Below are positions 36,675 through 48,891 of a stretch of DNA of 64,000 bases, one piece after another. Origin of the DNA: Epiperipatus broadwayi. Taxonomy: Eukaryota > Onychophora > Udeonychophora > Euonychophora > Peripatidae. The notes beneath the pieces are model-generated. The model saw nothing but the letters and a program-made list of their open reading frames with translations, was not told the origin of the DNA and made no database searches. The translations under genes and the position numbers were made by a program. The stretch lies in NCBI GenBank assembly GCA_028023455.1, contig JAQFVV010000003.1, positions 2,334,925-2,398,924 of the forward strand, written 5' to 3'. Positions within the stretch are counted from its first letter, which is position 1; every line of letters begins with the position of its first letter.

Positions 36675-39600
36675 GCCCTTTTGTATGGGTCACCATTTAA
36701 GTTTTGTGCTAATCTAGTAGAAAATTTTAAATTTAAGAAGTATTTTAAAATGTGTGATGTTGACTTTGCTTGTGGTAATGTTACCATAAGTTTAATTAAA
36801 GCAATCTATGAGTATTTGATATGTGAATTGTGTTGGTATTGAGAAGATATTTAAAATGATGATGATTATGATGTAATACTGCATTAATAAATTTAATAAC
36901 AAATGTTTAAAGCTAAAGTATTTAAAAGACAAGTTAAAATTAGACAAAGATATTTATTTAATTTAAAATATATGTTAAAAGTGAATAAAAATATTTTAAA
37001 TTATAAGTATTTAAATTGAGATTAATATTTGATTTTAATCATATCAAATAATTATTTTAAAATCTGATATAATATCTTATTTATTTTTAAAAATAAATAT
37101 TTATTTTAAAAAAGCAATTGTTAGTTTATTTTTAGACGACGGCAAGCGTTCTTGTGTTATAAAGAACAGATGTTATACACACACATGCGTGGAAGTTGTC
37201 TAATAAAGTTGCATAATTATTTTAAAAAATCATGTTATAAAATTTATAAATAATACGTGAGTTATCACGAGATAAAAATAAAGATATTAATGTAAAATAT
37301 TAAATCTGATTTTTAAAAATATTACTTTAAAAATATAACGTATTTAAAAAGATTTAGTTTATTTTAAATGATCTTATAAAAGTTAAGATTTAAATCAAGT
37401 GAGAAAGAATATTTCAAAAGAATGTTTAATAGATTTAAATAAACGATAAATATTGTTTTGAAAGAATTTGATAAAATATTAAATATTAAATAAGTCATTA
37501 TTTTATTTTTAATAGTGTGTTGATAAATATGTAAATAAGCAAAGTTTGATTGTTTAAACGTACCAATCAGATGTGGAGTCTCTTCCAGTATAAAAGCTGG
37601 ATTCAATTGTTGAAGGGGGCTCTCTGTAATTAAATTTCTAAGTTAATCGTGCTATTGAGAAAATAGCCAAGTAAATTTATAAACGCTCTTAAAAATCAGT
37701 TTTAAAATCATAAGAGTGTTATTGTATATAATTTTATAATTTTTAAATGATAAGTATGCAGTAGAAACTTAATAATTCCCTATTAGTCTTCTCAATATCG
37801 AAACTCAATTTACGTACAAATAATCATGGAAACATCACATATCGGAGAAATATATCAGAAACTTTATGCTAGAGAAATAATAGACGCTGGATTAGTACAT
37901 AAAACTACGAGATGGAGAAAAGTAGTATTTTGGACTATAAATAGTTTTAAAAGTTTAAATTACTATTGTCTATTATAAATAGATATTTAAAAGAAATATG
38001 AATACTTCTATAGAAAGAAAGTATTTTTGTAGATTTTAAAAGATTAAAATGTATATCTTAAGTAAAGATATAAGAAGTAGTAATTTTAATAAATACTTGC
38101 CTTGTTAAGTCTTTGTGCTTAAAAGACTAAATATTGACGATTTGAAAAGGCAAATAGATTATAAATATGATTATTTAAAATCGTAATATAATAGAAGTAC
38201 TATATTGAAGTAATCTAAAACGCTGGACGTTATAGATGGAGAAATTAATTCTTACCTGAATATGTTAATTATAAATGCGCAAGTAATACATGGATGTCCA
38301 AATCAAGTCAAACTAAACCAAGCAAGCCAAGTTGATTAAAGTAATTTAATGAAAATAATATATAAACTATAAATTAGTTTAAAAATAATAACTTTAAAAA
38401 TAATATTTTATGAAGAACTGGATCCAGAAAGAACTTATAAACTATTTTTTTTAATTTTATTTGTTTTCTTATTGGAACTTATTTTTTTTTTAAAAAAAAG
38501 AACGTTATCATTTTATTATAAACTTTCAAGAAACACGTGATTCAACGGAACAGGAAATAGTGTTCTATTGACTTTGTACATAGGATATTTATTAGAACTT
38601 TTATGGTAGAACAAAAGTCGTCGCTGGAATACGTAATATAATCTTTTATTTTATTTATTTAACATAAAATTTAAAATATTATTAAACTATTAAAAAGTAG
38701 GTTAGGTACATTTATTAAATAGTAACTTAAAAATAATATAATAATTAATTACATAAATTTATTTTTATAATTAATATAACACGGAATATTCTAATGAATG
38801 TTTATGAGTGAAAATGTGAATGATTTTTATTTTATGAAGCTGCAAATTCCGAAGAATGCTGGATAGCAGATTGGACATTATTATTATTATGGTAAAAATA
38901 TTGTATAATGATTTTTAATGAATTTAATATGTTTTTCTTTAGATCAACTGAATATTATGTTGTTGTAGAATGAATGGATAGATATTTTATGAAAACACAT
39001 ACATTATATTGGCAACGAACTTTATTAAAATATGCATAAGTTTTAATCTATAATATCAACATGATACAACATTACGTAAGAAGCTTAGAAATAATTATAT
39101 GATTCTTTCATAAATAATTTTTGATATTTTATTTATGTTATAGTATTAGAATTATATTTATTCTTTATTTAGGTAATTATTTTTATTATTTGCAAGATAA
39201 GAATAGATTTCAAAAGACTCTATTTTATTTTTTATATTTTGTTTTATTAAATAAGTTAAGTTACGTTTAGGTAGAAGCTTATATTTAGATTGAAAAGTTT
39301 ACTAAGTATAAACGATGTAGTATAGGTAATTTGGATAATGAATATTTTGTTTGAAGTTGATGTTTGTTTTCCGGAAATTTTTAGATAAGTTTAGAATATG
39401 TTTTATAGATAGGAATTTATCAGAAAGGATTTAAATAACACATAAAGTAAAGTAATGATTTTTACATAGAAAAGAATCATAGAATTTATCTAAGGTAATG
39501 CTTTATGAATTTGAAATTGATAAATAATTTAAATAATAGTATTTGAACAGTACAGATATGTAATGCATATTTGATAAAACATATAACAGGAATTACATTA

Positions 39601-40940
39601 AGTAAAGTATAATTACAGTCAATTATTTGTTTTACATTACAAAGATACATTAATTTTATAAAGCTATTAAGCAATGCTAATAATAAAGTAAATATATGAT
39701 GATACATTATAAATGGTAATACTTAATTAATGTAGCTATTTAATTAGTAGAGCTTCATTGTTTACACATGCTACATAAATAGTCTTGACATATATTGTTA
39801 TTTGTAGTAATTAAAGTACATTACTATTTATTTTAAAAAAATCTAAGTTTTGGAAAAACACACTGTAATATTATTAATATAGCATTTGAAGGAATGTAAA
39901 ATTGCTTATTAAGTACATGAGTTAATAACAGTGTAAGCCTCTTATATTTGTATTTCTTATTTTTATTTTATTTGTTGTCATAAATTCTAAAACTGTAAAT
40001 AGTGTAAATAAATTTTATTTGAAGTTATTGTAAATAAATTTGTTAATTTGTTTTAAAAGTGTGTCGAGTTTCATTATTTTTCACCACAGCATTTTGACAT
40101 CAGATGATTTGAAATAAACATAATATTTGCACAAAATGAATTTGTTATTATTACTTAGAATTGAATACCATATTTGCTTAACATTATTTTATAAGAATTG
40201 ATTGACATGAACATAAATATTACAATGGTCATAAGATGATTATAATGCACATTATAAGAATACAATATTGTTTATTGCCACAGATTATTAAGTATAAGAT
40301 TTTGATCTATTTTAAAATGAAGATACCATATGAAATAAAAGATATACATATGATTGTTTATTCATTTAATGATTGATTATATAATAGAAATAGATGAGAT
40401 TAAATTACACTCTAAGATTAGTATTATTTATTATTATTATTAAAATAAGTTAGGTGTATTTAAGTTTGATATAAAATCCCACATCATACTTATTTACATA
40501 ATTTATTATTATTTTAAAACAACTTAGAAGAACCTGAGATTATTTAATTATATTTTAAGTTAAAAGTTAGGAATTATTTTAGTATTATTAAAGATAATTT
40601 ATTTCATTTAAAAGTCATAAGAATGCTATAGATGTAGTGGTAAGATGATAAGGTAGTGGTAGTATTCTTATGCCATTGAGACAGTATCTTGGGAGATATT
40701 GACTCAGTGTAAATCTGCTTATTACTTTGTAACTTTACTTCACAGTCTCATAATTTTATTAAATACTTATTTAATTAGTATAATCTAGAACTATATTGAT
40801 TTTGATGATTGATAATAAATTTAATTAAGATATGATAATATAAAAGTATATTAAAGATAGATATGCAAATTTTATTAAGCATAATAATGTAACTGAGCTA
40901 GTTGTATTTTAAACTATTTTATATATCAAGAAGTAAGGGT

Positions 40941-40943
<3 letters not shown>
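36672..40943 (+). mobile_element. Block X: 4.27-kb LTR-like insertion (probable solo LTR)
   Basis: It starts TGTGCCCTT and ends AAGGGTACA, the TG...CA form of LTRs with short inverted ends. ATAT lies on each side (36668-36671 and 40944-40947), inside a TA tract of the E2 LTR. Comparing the two E2 LTRs shows that the whole block is absent from the right copy, so it is an insertion. No gene, second LTR or terminal direct repeat is present inside. The plus strand is poor in C, unlike its neighbours. A strong core-promoter arrangement occurs at 37562-37600. A DNA transposon with 9-of-10 TTGTGCCCTT inverted ends is the alternative. Confidence 0.6.
37562..37600 (+). promoter_or_regulatory. CCAAT and TATA core promoter in block X
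   Basis: CCAATCAGATG at 37562 is followed 28 bases on by TATAAAAGC (37590-37598). The sequence then turns to a non-AT-rich stretch ending GGGGGCTCTCTG about 25-35 bases further on, where initiation would be expected. Position about 0.9 kb from the left end suits the U3/R border of a long LTR read on the plus strand. Confidence 0.5.
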
Positions 40944-40981
<38 letters not shown>

Positions 40982-40992
40982 TAATCTATTTA

Positions 40993-41024
<32 letters not shown>

Positions 41025-42175
41025 TAAATAGATTAAGACATATTTGCACTCAACAAGTATGCATTAATATAAACACAAATCCATATTTATATTTTTCAAA
41101 TATTCAACATTTAAAAAAATAAAAATAAAAGTATATTATATACAGCAAATATATAAATTATTGTTTAGATCTGCATAAGAATTATTATATGAAGTTAAAA
41201 AAAATAGATAAATAAATAATAATAATAAATTTTTATAATAAAATTTGTGTATATAAACTTTACTTATTAAAATATACATATACAACACATATGCAACCCA
41301 AACTTATAAGCCATACTTTAAGATTTTAAATTACTTAAGTGTTAATTTTGACACCTGTTAAACATTTGTTATTTTTAGAAAACAAGATGCTTGAATTGAA
41401 TAGAATGATATTTATAAAAACGTTTTATTTTTATAATTAAAAATAAGAATAACAAAAAAAAAAATATCGATCTCAAATATATATATATATCATTTATATT
41501 AACAAAATTATTTACTACCTTTCAAAGTTCAACTTGTTTATTTTTCTTTTCAAAAGTCAACTTGTTCTGTTGTTTTATTCCTTTATATTTGTTTAATATT
41601 AGAATGCATTCTATCTAAAGTTAAATTGAAGAAATACCATGTTAGAAAAAATTATCGGTTTCCAAATGCACATATATATTTCATTTTTTTAAATTTCTCT
41701 CCTTGAAAAAAAAAAATTAACATGTTGAATCCAATATACTAACTAATTTTAGTTACTTCCAGATTATTATTAGATTGACCATTATAGATTCCAGATAGCT
41801 ATATCAAATTTCAGCTTCAGACATTCATGTGTTGAAATTTGCTTAGTTTTTTCTTTTTAAACTGCTTTGGAATAAACAAAAAGAAATGATGCAGCCTCTG
41901 GCTGCAATATATATATATATTAGCCGAACATGGTTTATGTTTTTACCACAGTAATTTATCTTATTCAATTATTCTCAAGAAGGGCAATTCCAAAGAAACA
42001 AAATACAACTAATTTTATCCTTCAGTTTTTTTTAATTAACCATCTTAATAATAATCCTCTATTGTTGTTGCTGTTGTTCCATGTGAGCTAGCAAGTGCAG
42101 TTTTGAAAACCATTGTTACATAAGTTTTTTTTTAAACAATTAACATTGGATAAATAAAATATCGTTCATATATAT
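40944..42175 (-). repeat. E2 3' LTR, middle segment
   Basis: From 41027 to 42175 this matches 61532-62690 with scattered substitutions. It ends at the insertion point of E1; the match resumes at 51805. Confidence 0.88.
40981..41036. repeat. 56-bp perfect palindrome
   Basis: TTAATCTATTTAGTAT, then (AT)n, then ATACTAAATAGATTAA. It directly follows the TA tract to the right of block X. In the other LTR only the right arm (ACTAAATAGAT at about 61531) is present, so the left arm is a new inverted copy. Confidence 0.9.
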
Positions 42176-45097
42176 TGTAACCATCTGAATTGTTGAATGC
42201 TGTATTCCATTTAAATTGAAGAAAGAAGGCCCAAAATGTTAGTGCCAATTTGTAACTGTTGAATTGATGGATGAAGGTGATGGTTAGGATGATCAATCTG
42301 ATCTGATAAAAAAATCTAAAAATCTAATTTAAATTAATCTGGTCTAGCTCAATCGGGTCGCCGTTATGTAATAAACCATCACAAAGCACAAATAATCTCT
42401 CTTAAAGTTTAATTTACTTAAGTTATATGTGAAATGAAGAAATAATGAGACTATCTGCTCCAGACATCAACAAATCCATCACAATTACAACATAAATTGC
42501 AAAGAGCAGTGAAACCAACTACTATTGCCCTAAACAATAATATAGGATTAGGCTAACTACTAGATTGGCAATCTAATCAAAATCAAATCCAATTAATAAC
42601 TAAAACAGATTCCAATATATATTTTATTAGCCTGTTACTGTTATAGTAATTTAAATCTACTTTATTATTTAAAGATGCTGCCTTTTTAACTTAATGGATA
42701 AGCTTCTAAGTATCCGTAATAGTACTTTACAAAACATTTGTTTACATATAGACATTATTTAAATATCAAAACAAAATAATACTTGAACCCAAATATACAT
42801 ATATCTATTTTAATAAACGCTAAATAGAAAGATAAACACTCGTGTCAATAAGCGATATACAATTCTTTCTACTTCAATCTCTAATTAATAATTTTCTGTG
42901 GGTATCAACTGGTTTTATTATAATTTTATAAACACTTTGAAAATTTATGCGCTCACTTAAATGTTTAAACAAATTAATAGACGTCGATGGTTTACTAAGA
43001 AGCTACAAAATAATTTATAAATAATTCACAAATATCTTCCAATAAAATGATGCTTAATTGGTGCTTCGTTTGGGTTTTAAAATAGAATACTTCACTGGAG
43101 TTTAATATCAACACTCTATTAGCTCATCTCTAACTTTACAATGTCCAACCACATTACATAAAAGATATATCGAGCTTCTATTGGATGGTTTATTCACCTG
43201 TGAGTATTAATACAACTTGTTTGAAATTTTAAACAATTGAATAAAAATTGATTGGCAACATATGATTATAATTGATATTTATACAAATCAAAACAATATT
43301 CAATTAAATCGGTCAATGAAGTTTATTCTCTTCATTTTATAGGAGTTTAAGAAAAATATCCAAGACGAATTATTCTGAACCAAACGATAAAGTATAATCT
43401 ATTTAGATTTTTATGACGGAATCAGACAAACATGAAATGATTGACTTTGTAATATTAACTAAGATAAATGATAATATGTATATATAATATTCGAATGCAA
43501 ATATAAATATGAAATTCATATAGAAACAAAATAAAATACTAATAAGCAAAACATACCTTATCTTATATTCCAATTCGCTTACCAAGCTGAGTTTGAATCC
43601 TGTTACTTAAATAGCTATGCCGTCTTACGCAATCCAAATAAAACAAAATAATTAAACTAGTCTTGATATTTAAATTAACTCAATTTATTAGATTATAGAA
43701 AAGAAAATTGGCAATATTAATGATAAAATACATCCGAAATGACTTTATATTTTAGATTGGTTGACTAAATAAAATGATCAAATTGCTATGTGTATCTCTA
43801 TATATGTGTTGCAATAACGATAACGACAAAAAAAAAAAATGAATGAGTAAATGACGGGAAAGGCTCTTAGATATTTTACTAAAAAAATTTACATATAACC
43901 GATACCAAAATGTGAAATAGGAGGGTATCAAAATCTATTTGTTTATCAAAATAATTACGGATAAATGAATATGAAATAATAAATATATTTGAGTCTTTCC
44001 GATCATTTTCATTTAATAAATTATATTACTTTTAGAGATAATTAAAAAAAAATCATCCCATTTTATTACATATAAAAAAAAATTAATACACACACATTTC
44101 ATATAAAAAAAAATCATACCATATATATATAAGTCTGTTCGTTCACTATTTATTGGTCTATCGATTGACTTCAGTTATCGTGTAAAGAGAAGTTTCTCCG
44201 TCAGAAATAATAATCGTAAACTTTACAATACTTCATTAAAAGTTTTCCTTTTCCACCCGAAGAGGTGAGTGCACTTTGATTATCCCTATTATGATGTGAA
44301 TTGATCCAGTTGGGTCTTGGTCCTTTGCTCGTGAGACGATGTTTACGCCAATCCATTTTTTTTTATATAAAGCATTTTTTTTTTTTTTTATTTCATAGGT
44401 TTTTTTTTTTTTTTTACTTTGCTGTCGCTTCCCCGGAAACTTTTCGCAACTGCCCGCTAAATGATTGAACGGGCAGATAATTCCACTATTTTTCCATGTT
44501 TTATGGTTTTACACACAAAAAAAAATATTGAAAAAAATTTATTTGTTAAGACACAGAAAATAGATCTATCCTTTACTATTGCAAAATGATAAAGAGTCCT
44601 GTTATATTCTGTCGCGTCTTTTTTATATGTTCTCTTTCTGACGTTTTTCGTATCTTGACGACCATACAATATCACTCAATTAAAAACTCAATTCTATCAA
44701 TTTTCTTATAGTTTCTTTTCGCACGGTTTTGGGGTAAGTTCGGATAAAAAGATACATGAAGATTAAATCCAAATTCGATTACAATTTTTTTTATTATTTT
44801 ACAAACCAAAATACAAAATTGATATAATAACCTTTTAAATTATTGATAAACATCAATAATTTACACATATCTATATTTTTTAATAATAATATTTTTTTAA
44901 ATTAATTTATAAACACATATACACAACATAAAAAACATTGAACTGTATGTAATAATGTTACTATGGTGACTGCATTCATATATGAAATATATAAAATAAT
45001 ATCGATCCTATTTAGTTAAACTTATATTGTACTGAATTGTTTATTATTATTTTTTTTATATATATATATACCTGGATCATCAATTTGAACATTCACA
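42176..45097 (-). repeat. E1 3' LTR
   Basis: 2,922 bp, TG...CA. It differs from the other copy mainly in T-run lengths near 44360-44415 and in scattered substitutions such as 42183-42186 (ATCT here, GTCG there). It carries a TATA box at 44621-44628 (minus) and a U5/PBS echo at about 42234-42262. The 60-codon frame at 43403-43585 is repeated identically in the other LTR and is probably not a gene. Confidence 0.93.
44621..44628 (-). promoter_or_regulatory. TATA box of E1 3' LTR
   Basis: On the minus strand ACATATAAAAAAGACGCGAC gives a TATA box about 470 bases into the LTR, with a C+G-richer stretch soon after (44430-44460). The same box occurs in the other LTR. Confidence 0.5.
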
Positions 45098-45112
45098 ACA
45101 TCTCCCCTCTAC
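45098..45112 (-). other. Polypurine tract of E1
   Basis: On the minus strand GTAGAGGGGAGATGT abuts the LTR start TGTGAATG. A G/A-rich stretch at this place is the plus-strand primer of LTR retrotransposons. Confidence 0.8.
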
Positions 45113-46522
45113 AGAAAGAAAAAAAAAATAACGACACCTTTTTCTTTCCCTCTCTAAAATCATTAAACATTTTAATTTCTGCACAGATAAACGTCTATCA
45201 TTTCCATCTGTCTTGATTTTAATATCATTTGAAATGTTAGTAAAAAAAAAATTTCAAATATCTTATTCTCATAGAAGCAATGTGGAATTCGTTCATTCCA
45301 TTTATGCTTGACTAATTAGTTCACCTATATGTATTTTTTTTTTTTTTTTTGAATTTCACAATCAAATTATTACATCTTTATATTCCTCTCTGCAACTTTC
45401 TGGACAACAATGCTCTAAAATTAGAGTCAAACAAGAAAATCATTTAGTATTTGCTTCATACAAGCCAAATATATTATGGAACAAAATTCATTTATAAGCC
45501 AAATATTATTAGTTACTCTCTAATAATCATATATTTTCATTGCATTGTTAAAATATATACATATTCACGGTTTTATTTTCTTAAAACTCAACAATAGCTT
45601 TTATTATTATTTTCTTTAGACATATCTGTAGTTCACTTCAGTGACACTACTATGGGCCTAAATTTTAAACATTCAATATTGTCATAAAATGAGAATGTAA
45701 CTTTAGTTATTTAATATCTTATATTTATTCAATTCCTGCTTTGGACATTGAAAATATCAACCTTTAAAGTCACTTTTCCTATAAAATAATCTAAACAAAT
45801 GAAAATTAACTCATACAGTGAGCTGGAGATTCAAAACAATAGAGATATCCCATTTTTAAATCACTTCTAATACTAAAGTAAACTGATTAAATGTCAATCA
45901 AATCTAATTTTAATTTCTGGAGGATCTGACAACTACTTTACAAACTAAGCTGTGCTCTACATTGATGCTAATCAGGGACATTTATGTTTGAATAGCTTTA
46001 TTTTATACAGGTTAGGGAAACTACTAAACATTTCTCTTTAAAATTATAACTCATATTAAAAGATAAATTCTGCCATTAAGGATTTCTTCCTACCTGCCAA
46101 TGAACAATAATAAGTCTGGGACATCTGTCGACTTCAGACTTCAATATAATTTTATATAGAGTTATGAGCCACAACACACATCTATAGTTCTGCCAACTTC
46201 CTCAAAGAAAAGACTTAACTATACAAATATTTACAATTTACAAATAGCACAGACATTAAAATCTTACACTCTACATCTCCAATGCATTAAATAACACATT
46301 CACCATCGTTAGTCAATTTTACAAGGTTTAATTTTAAACAGTACTTGCATACTATACAATGAAAATCTTCAAAAGTACTTTGACTATAAATATTTCTCAC
46401 TCTATATTTTTTTTTTTTTAGTCTTTCATATGTGTATCTACACTATTACTAATGACTTTTGGTCATAATAATAAATATCATGAGACATACTAATAAAGTT
46501 ACTTTAGAGAATGTCTTTTTAT
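45113..46522 (-). other. E1 3' untranslated region
   Basis: 1.4 kb between the integrase remnant and the polypurine tract. No open frame of note, and no trace of the repeat ORF that E2 carries in this position. Confidence 0.6.
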
Positions 46523-46697
46523 TTAATTGGGTGATGCTACTGGCTTTAAGCTTCGGGCATTGAAGGTACCTTTTTCACCTTCTGGGGTTTCTATGAGAAA
46601 TGCATTCTCCCCCACTTTTCTTTTTATTTGGAATGGTCCCTCATATATATTCAAAAACTTTTTGAACTTATAATTCTGCGGGTCACTGATTTGTCTC
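46523..46697 (-). pseudogene. E1 integrase C-terminal remnant
   Basis: Reading the minus strand to TAA at 46523-46525, about 56 codons encode FKKFLNIYEGPFQIKRKVGE and end FNARSLKPVASPN. They align with the last residues of E2 integrase (FKKFFNIYEGPYRIDKKVGT ... YNARSLWPIHYD). This is the post-core beta domain only; the DDE core is gone. It has no start codon of its own and lies in a frame different from gag and from the -1 frame, so it is probably untranslated. The junction with gag-proximal sequence lies near 46700-46708. Confidence 0.8.
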
Positions 46698-46742
46698 TAC
46701 TATGAGGCTCCCGCAGTGAGGAACATTCCAACGAGGCCATTT

Positions 46743-48593
46743 TTAATTTAAAGGACTAGTCTTAGGCCTAGCCCCTAGCATTTTCACAGGTGTATTCTGT
46801 GATATGCTGACAGGATAACTTCCTGCTGCACATGCACCCTTTTCTGCTCTATCATAACCTTTGGGATTGGCCCTGTTTGTATTTACTGGTGCTAAAGACT
46901 TGGCATATTTAGTGCCTCTATAATACCTATCATTTCTATTATCTAAGGTCCTTCTATTTCTATAATATTTAATGGGAGAAACATTGTAAGTAGGATTATT
47001 TCTGTGGTATTTATGACCACTTTCTGCAGGTGCTTCACTTGCCTCAAGTGATCCAAGTATATCGGACACCTCTTCAACAGTATGCCTATCGGCAGCGATC
47101 AGAGTTTGCTCAATATGGCGTGGCAGGTTTCTCCTAATGATACGAATTATTTGGTTTTCCGACAACGGATATGCGGTCAGCATTTTCAATTTTGCTGTCT
47201 GCATCCGGAAAAATTGAGTCAAGCTACCCTTACTAACACTATATTTATCTTGGCTAATCTGGTGCCTAATGTTGTCCTGTTTGTCTTCCCCCCAAAAACT
47301 ATTCAACAATACATATTTAAAATCCCCATATGTTTCGGGCTTATTAAACAAGGACTTCCACCAATGTTTGGCAGATGCACTCAAATGATTACTAGCCACC
47401 GACAATTTTTCCATCTCACTTAATCTACTTAATGAGAATAGCTCTTCCAGTGCGCTTAGATACTCTATGGGGTTTTCATCATAATCACCCTTGAAGACTT
47501 TGAGTTGGATAAACCTTGCTATGTTTCCATCTATCCTTTCTCTCTTAACTTCTTCTGGACTATGTATTAATTTATTATTCTCATCCCCATACATTGATGG
47601 TATATCATGATCACTTCTATTTAACTTATTTTCTGTGGCCAAATATTGATATGGTTTATCCATTAGACTATCATTACCCTTTACCATAGTATCCTTTATT
47701 CCTACTATTTTATCTTCCAACATTATAGATATCCTATGATTGAGATTTATTTCCTGTTCCTCCAAATGCCTGTTTATTTCTTGTTTCAGTATCTTGCTAT
47801 TATCTTTCATTTCATTATAAACCTCTTCTTGATTTTTAGCATAATTTTCTAACTGTTGCAATGATGATTGGTGACTATCTAGTCTATCCTTTAAATCGTC
47901 TAACTCTCTTGCCTTCACTTGCTCAATGTTGCTTAACTCTTCTTGGACACCTAGTAGACTATTCTGCGATTCTTTACACACTTTCTGTAACTTCTTTATT
48001 TCATTATCAGCCTTGTTATGTTTCTTGCATACCTCTTTATATTCAACTTTCATCTGGCTTTGAAGATCCTTAACCTCTAGCTTAAGATTGTTTACTTCTA
48101 CTTTTGAAGCCTCTTGACCATCCTTGTAAGCTTTCTCAAATTTTGTGTACTTTTTCTCTAATTCTTTGTGCCCAACTTTACAATTTTTAACTTCCTCACT
48201 CAAGTTTTCAAATCTATTTTCTAATCTTTCTTGTGATTTATTTAACTGGTCCCTTAACTCATTAAATCTGCTATCACATTTACTATCAGATTTTTTTAAC
48301 TGAGCATCTAAGTCATATTTAAATTCCTCAAACTTGGCATTAGTAGCATTTAGCTCGATTTTGCACAAGCCAATTTTAATATTTACCTCCTCTCTAAGTT
48401 CTTTATTTTCTTTAATCATATCACCCAGTTTATTATTCATGTCTTCTCTTAACATTTGATTATCTCTACTCATGTCACTAAATTTATTATTTATATCACT
48501 TTTCATATCACCCATCTTTTCCATTAATTCTTTCAGAATTGGATACAAATCTCCTTCAGGTTTTGATAATTTTTCTTTCTTATTGCTTTCCAT
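46743..48593 (-). CDS. gag: E1 Gag protein, intact, 616 codons
   Basis: This is the structural protein that would form the retrotransposon particle and package its RNA. Residues 30-300 are a long coiled coil rich in Glu/Lys/Leu/Asn, with a recurrent NNKxxDM-xxxN-xxLRE pattern near the N-terminus. Residues about 360-520 are a retrotransposon-gag domain (FKGDYDENPIEYLSALEELF, then KHWWKSLF, then RRNLPRHIEQTL), shared with E2 gag. The tail is basic and Arg/Tyr/Asn-rich (YYRNRRTLDNRNDRYYRGTK) and lacks a CCHC zinc knuckle. The ATG has A at -3 and G at +4 and follows a 300-base leader from the PBS. The frame ends CCT TTA AAT TAA, which contains the -1 slippery heptamer TTTAAAT directly before the stop. 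It is the only undamaged long gene in the window. Confidence 0.9.
   Translation of the reverse strand: MESNKKEKLSKPEGDLYPILKELMEKMGDMKSDINNKFSDMSRDNQMLREDMNNKLGDMIKENKELREEVNIKIGLCKIELNATNAKFEEFKYDLDAQLKKSDSKCDSRFNELRDQLNKSQERLENRFENLSEEVKNCKVGHKELEKKYTKFEKAYKDGQEASKVEVNNLKLEVKDLQSQMKVEYKEVCKKHNKADNEIKKLQKVCKESQNSLLGVQEELSNIEQVKARELDDLKDRLDSHQSSLQQLENYAKNQEEVYNEMKDNSKILKQEINRHLEEQEINLNHRISIMLEDKIVGIKDTMVKGNDSLMDKPYQYLATENKLNRSDHDIPSMYGDENNKLIHSPEEVKRERIDGNIARFIQLKVFKGDYDENPIEYLSALEELFSLSRLSEMEKLSVASNHLSASAKHWWKSLFNKPETYGDFKYVLLNSFWGEDKQDNIRHQISQDKYSVSKGSLTQFFRMQTAKLKMLTAYPLSENQIIRIIRRNLPRHIEQTLIAADRHTVEEVSDILGSLEASEAPAESGHKYHRNNPTYNVSPIKYYRNRRTLDNRNDRYYRGTKYAKSLAPVNTNRANPKGYDRAEKGACAAGSYPVSISQNTPVKMLGARPKTSPLN
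46746..46752 (-). promoter_or_regulatory. Candidate -1 ribosomal frameshift site at the gag stop
   Basis: T TTA AAT in the gag frame fits the X XXY YYZ rule exactly, with TAA as the next codon. The -1 frame continues into FKLKMASLECSSL, which aligns with the beginning of the protease frame of E2 (KLIRASWQCSSL). In E2 the matching bases are A TTA AAC. In E1 the downstream pol is deleted, so the site is vestigial there. Confidence 0.55.
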
Positions 48594-48870
48594 TTTTATT
48601 TTCTATTTATGTCAAATATAATATCTCTATTTTAAATAAATTGCGAAATACTTTACTTTTATTTATTCTTACATAAAACATATCTATCCGTTCAATCCTG
48701 CAGCTGCGAATAAAATCCCCAAAGAACGACAACAACAAATATTCTAATATCTTATTTAAACCTATGACACAATATAATCAGCTATATAACTCCACCAATG
48801 CATATAAAAATAATACCATGTTTTAGCATCTATATGAGACTCAAACTTGGGTCTTTAATTGGTTATTTCG

Positions 48871-48888
48871 GCCCGAGTTGGCGCGCCA
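48871..48888 (-). other. Primer-binding site of E1
   Basis: On the minus strand TGGCGCGCCAACTCGGGC begins three bases after the LTR end and starts with TGG, the complement of a tRNA CCA end. E2 has the similar TGGCGCAACAACTAGGGC in the same place, which supports both. The tRNA was not identified. Confidence 0.75.
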
Positions 48889-48891
48889 TTT

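Noticed and set aside
36672-40943. Full-length LTR element between 36672 and 40943
   Set aside because: No pair of direct terminal repeats, no PBS/PPT and no coding frames inside; only the solo-LTR or DNA-transposon readings remain.
43565-43640. tRNA-like sequence in the E1 LTR (a GTTTGAATCC word)
   Set aside because: Only a weak B-box resemblance; no cloverleaf could be drawn.
47082-48073. Plus-strand frames of 113 and 70 codons inside the E1 gag
   Set aside because: They are antisense shadows of the conserved minus-strand gag.
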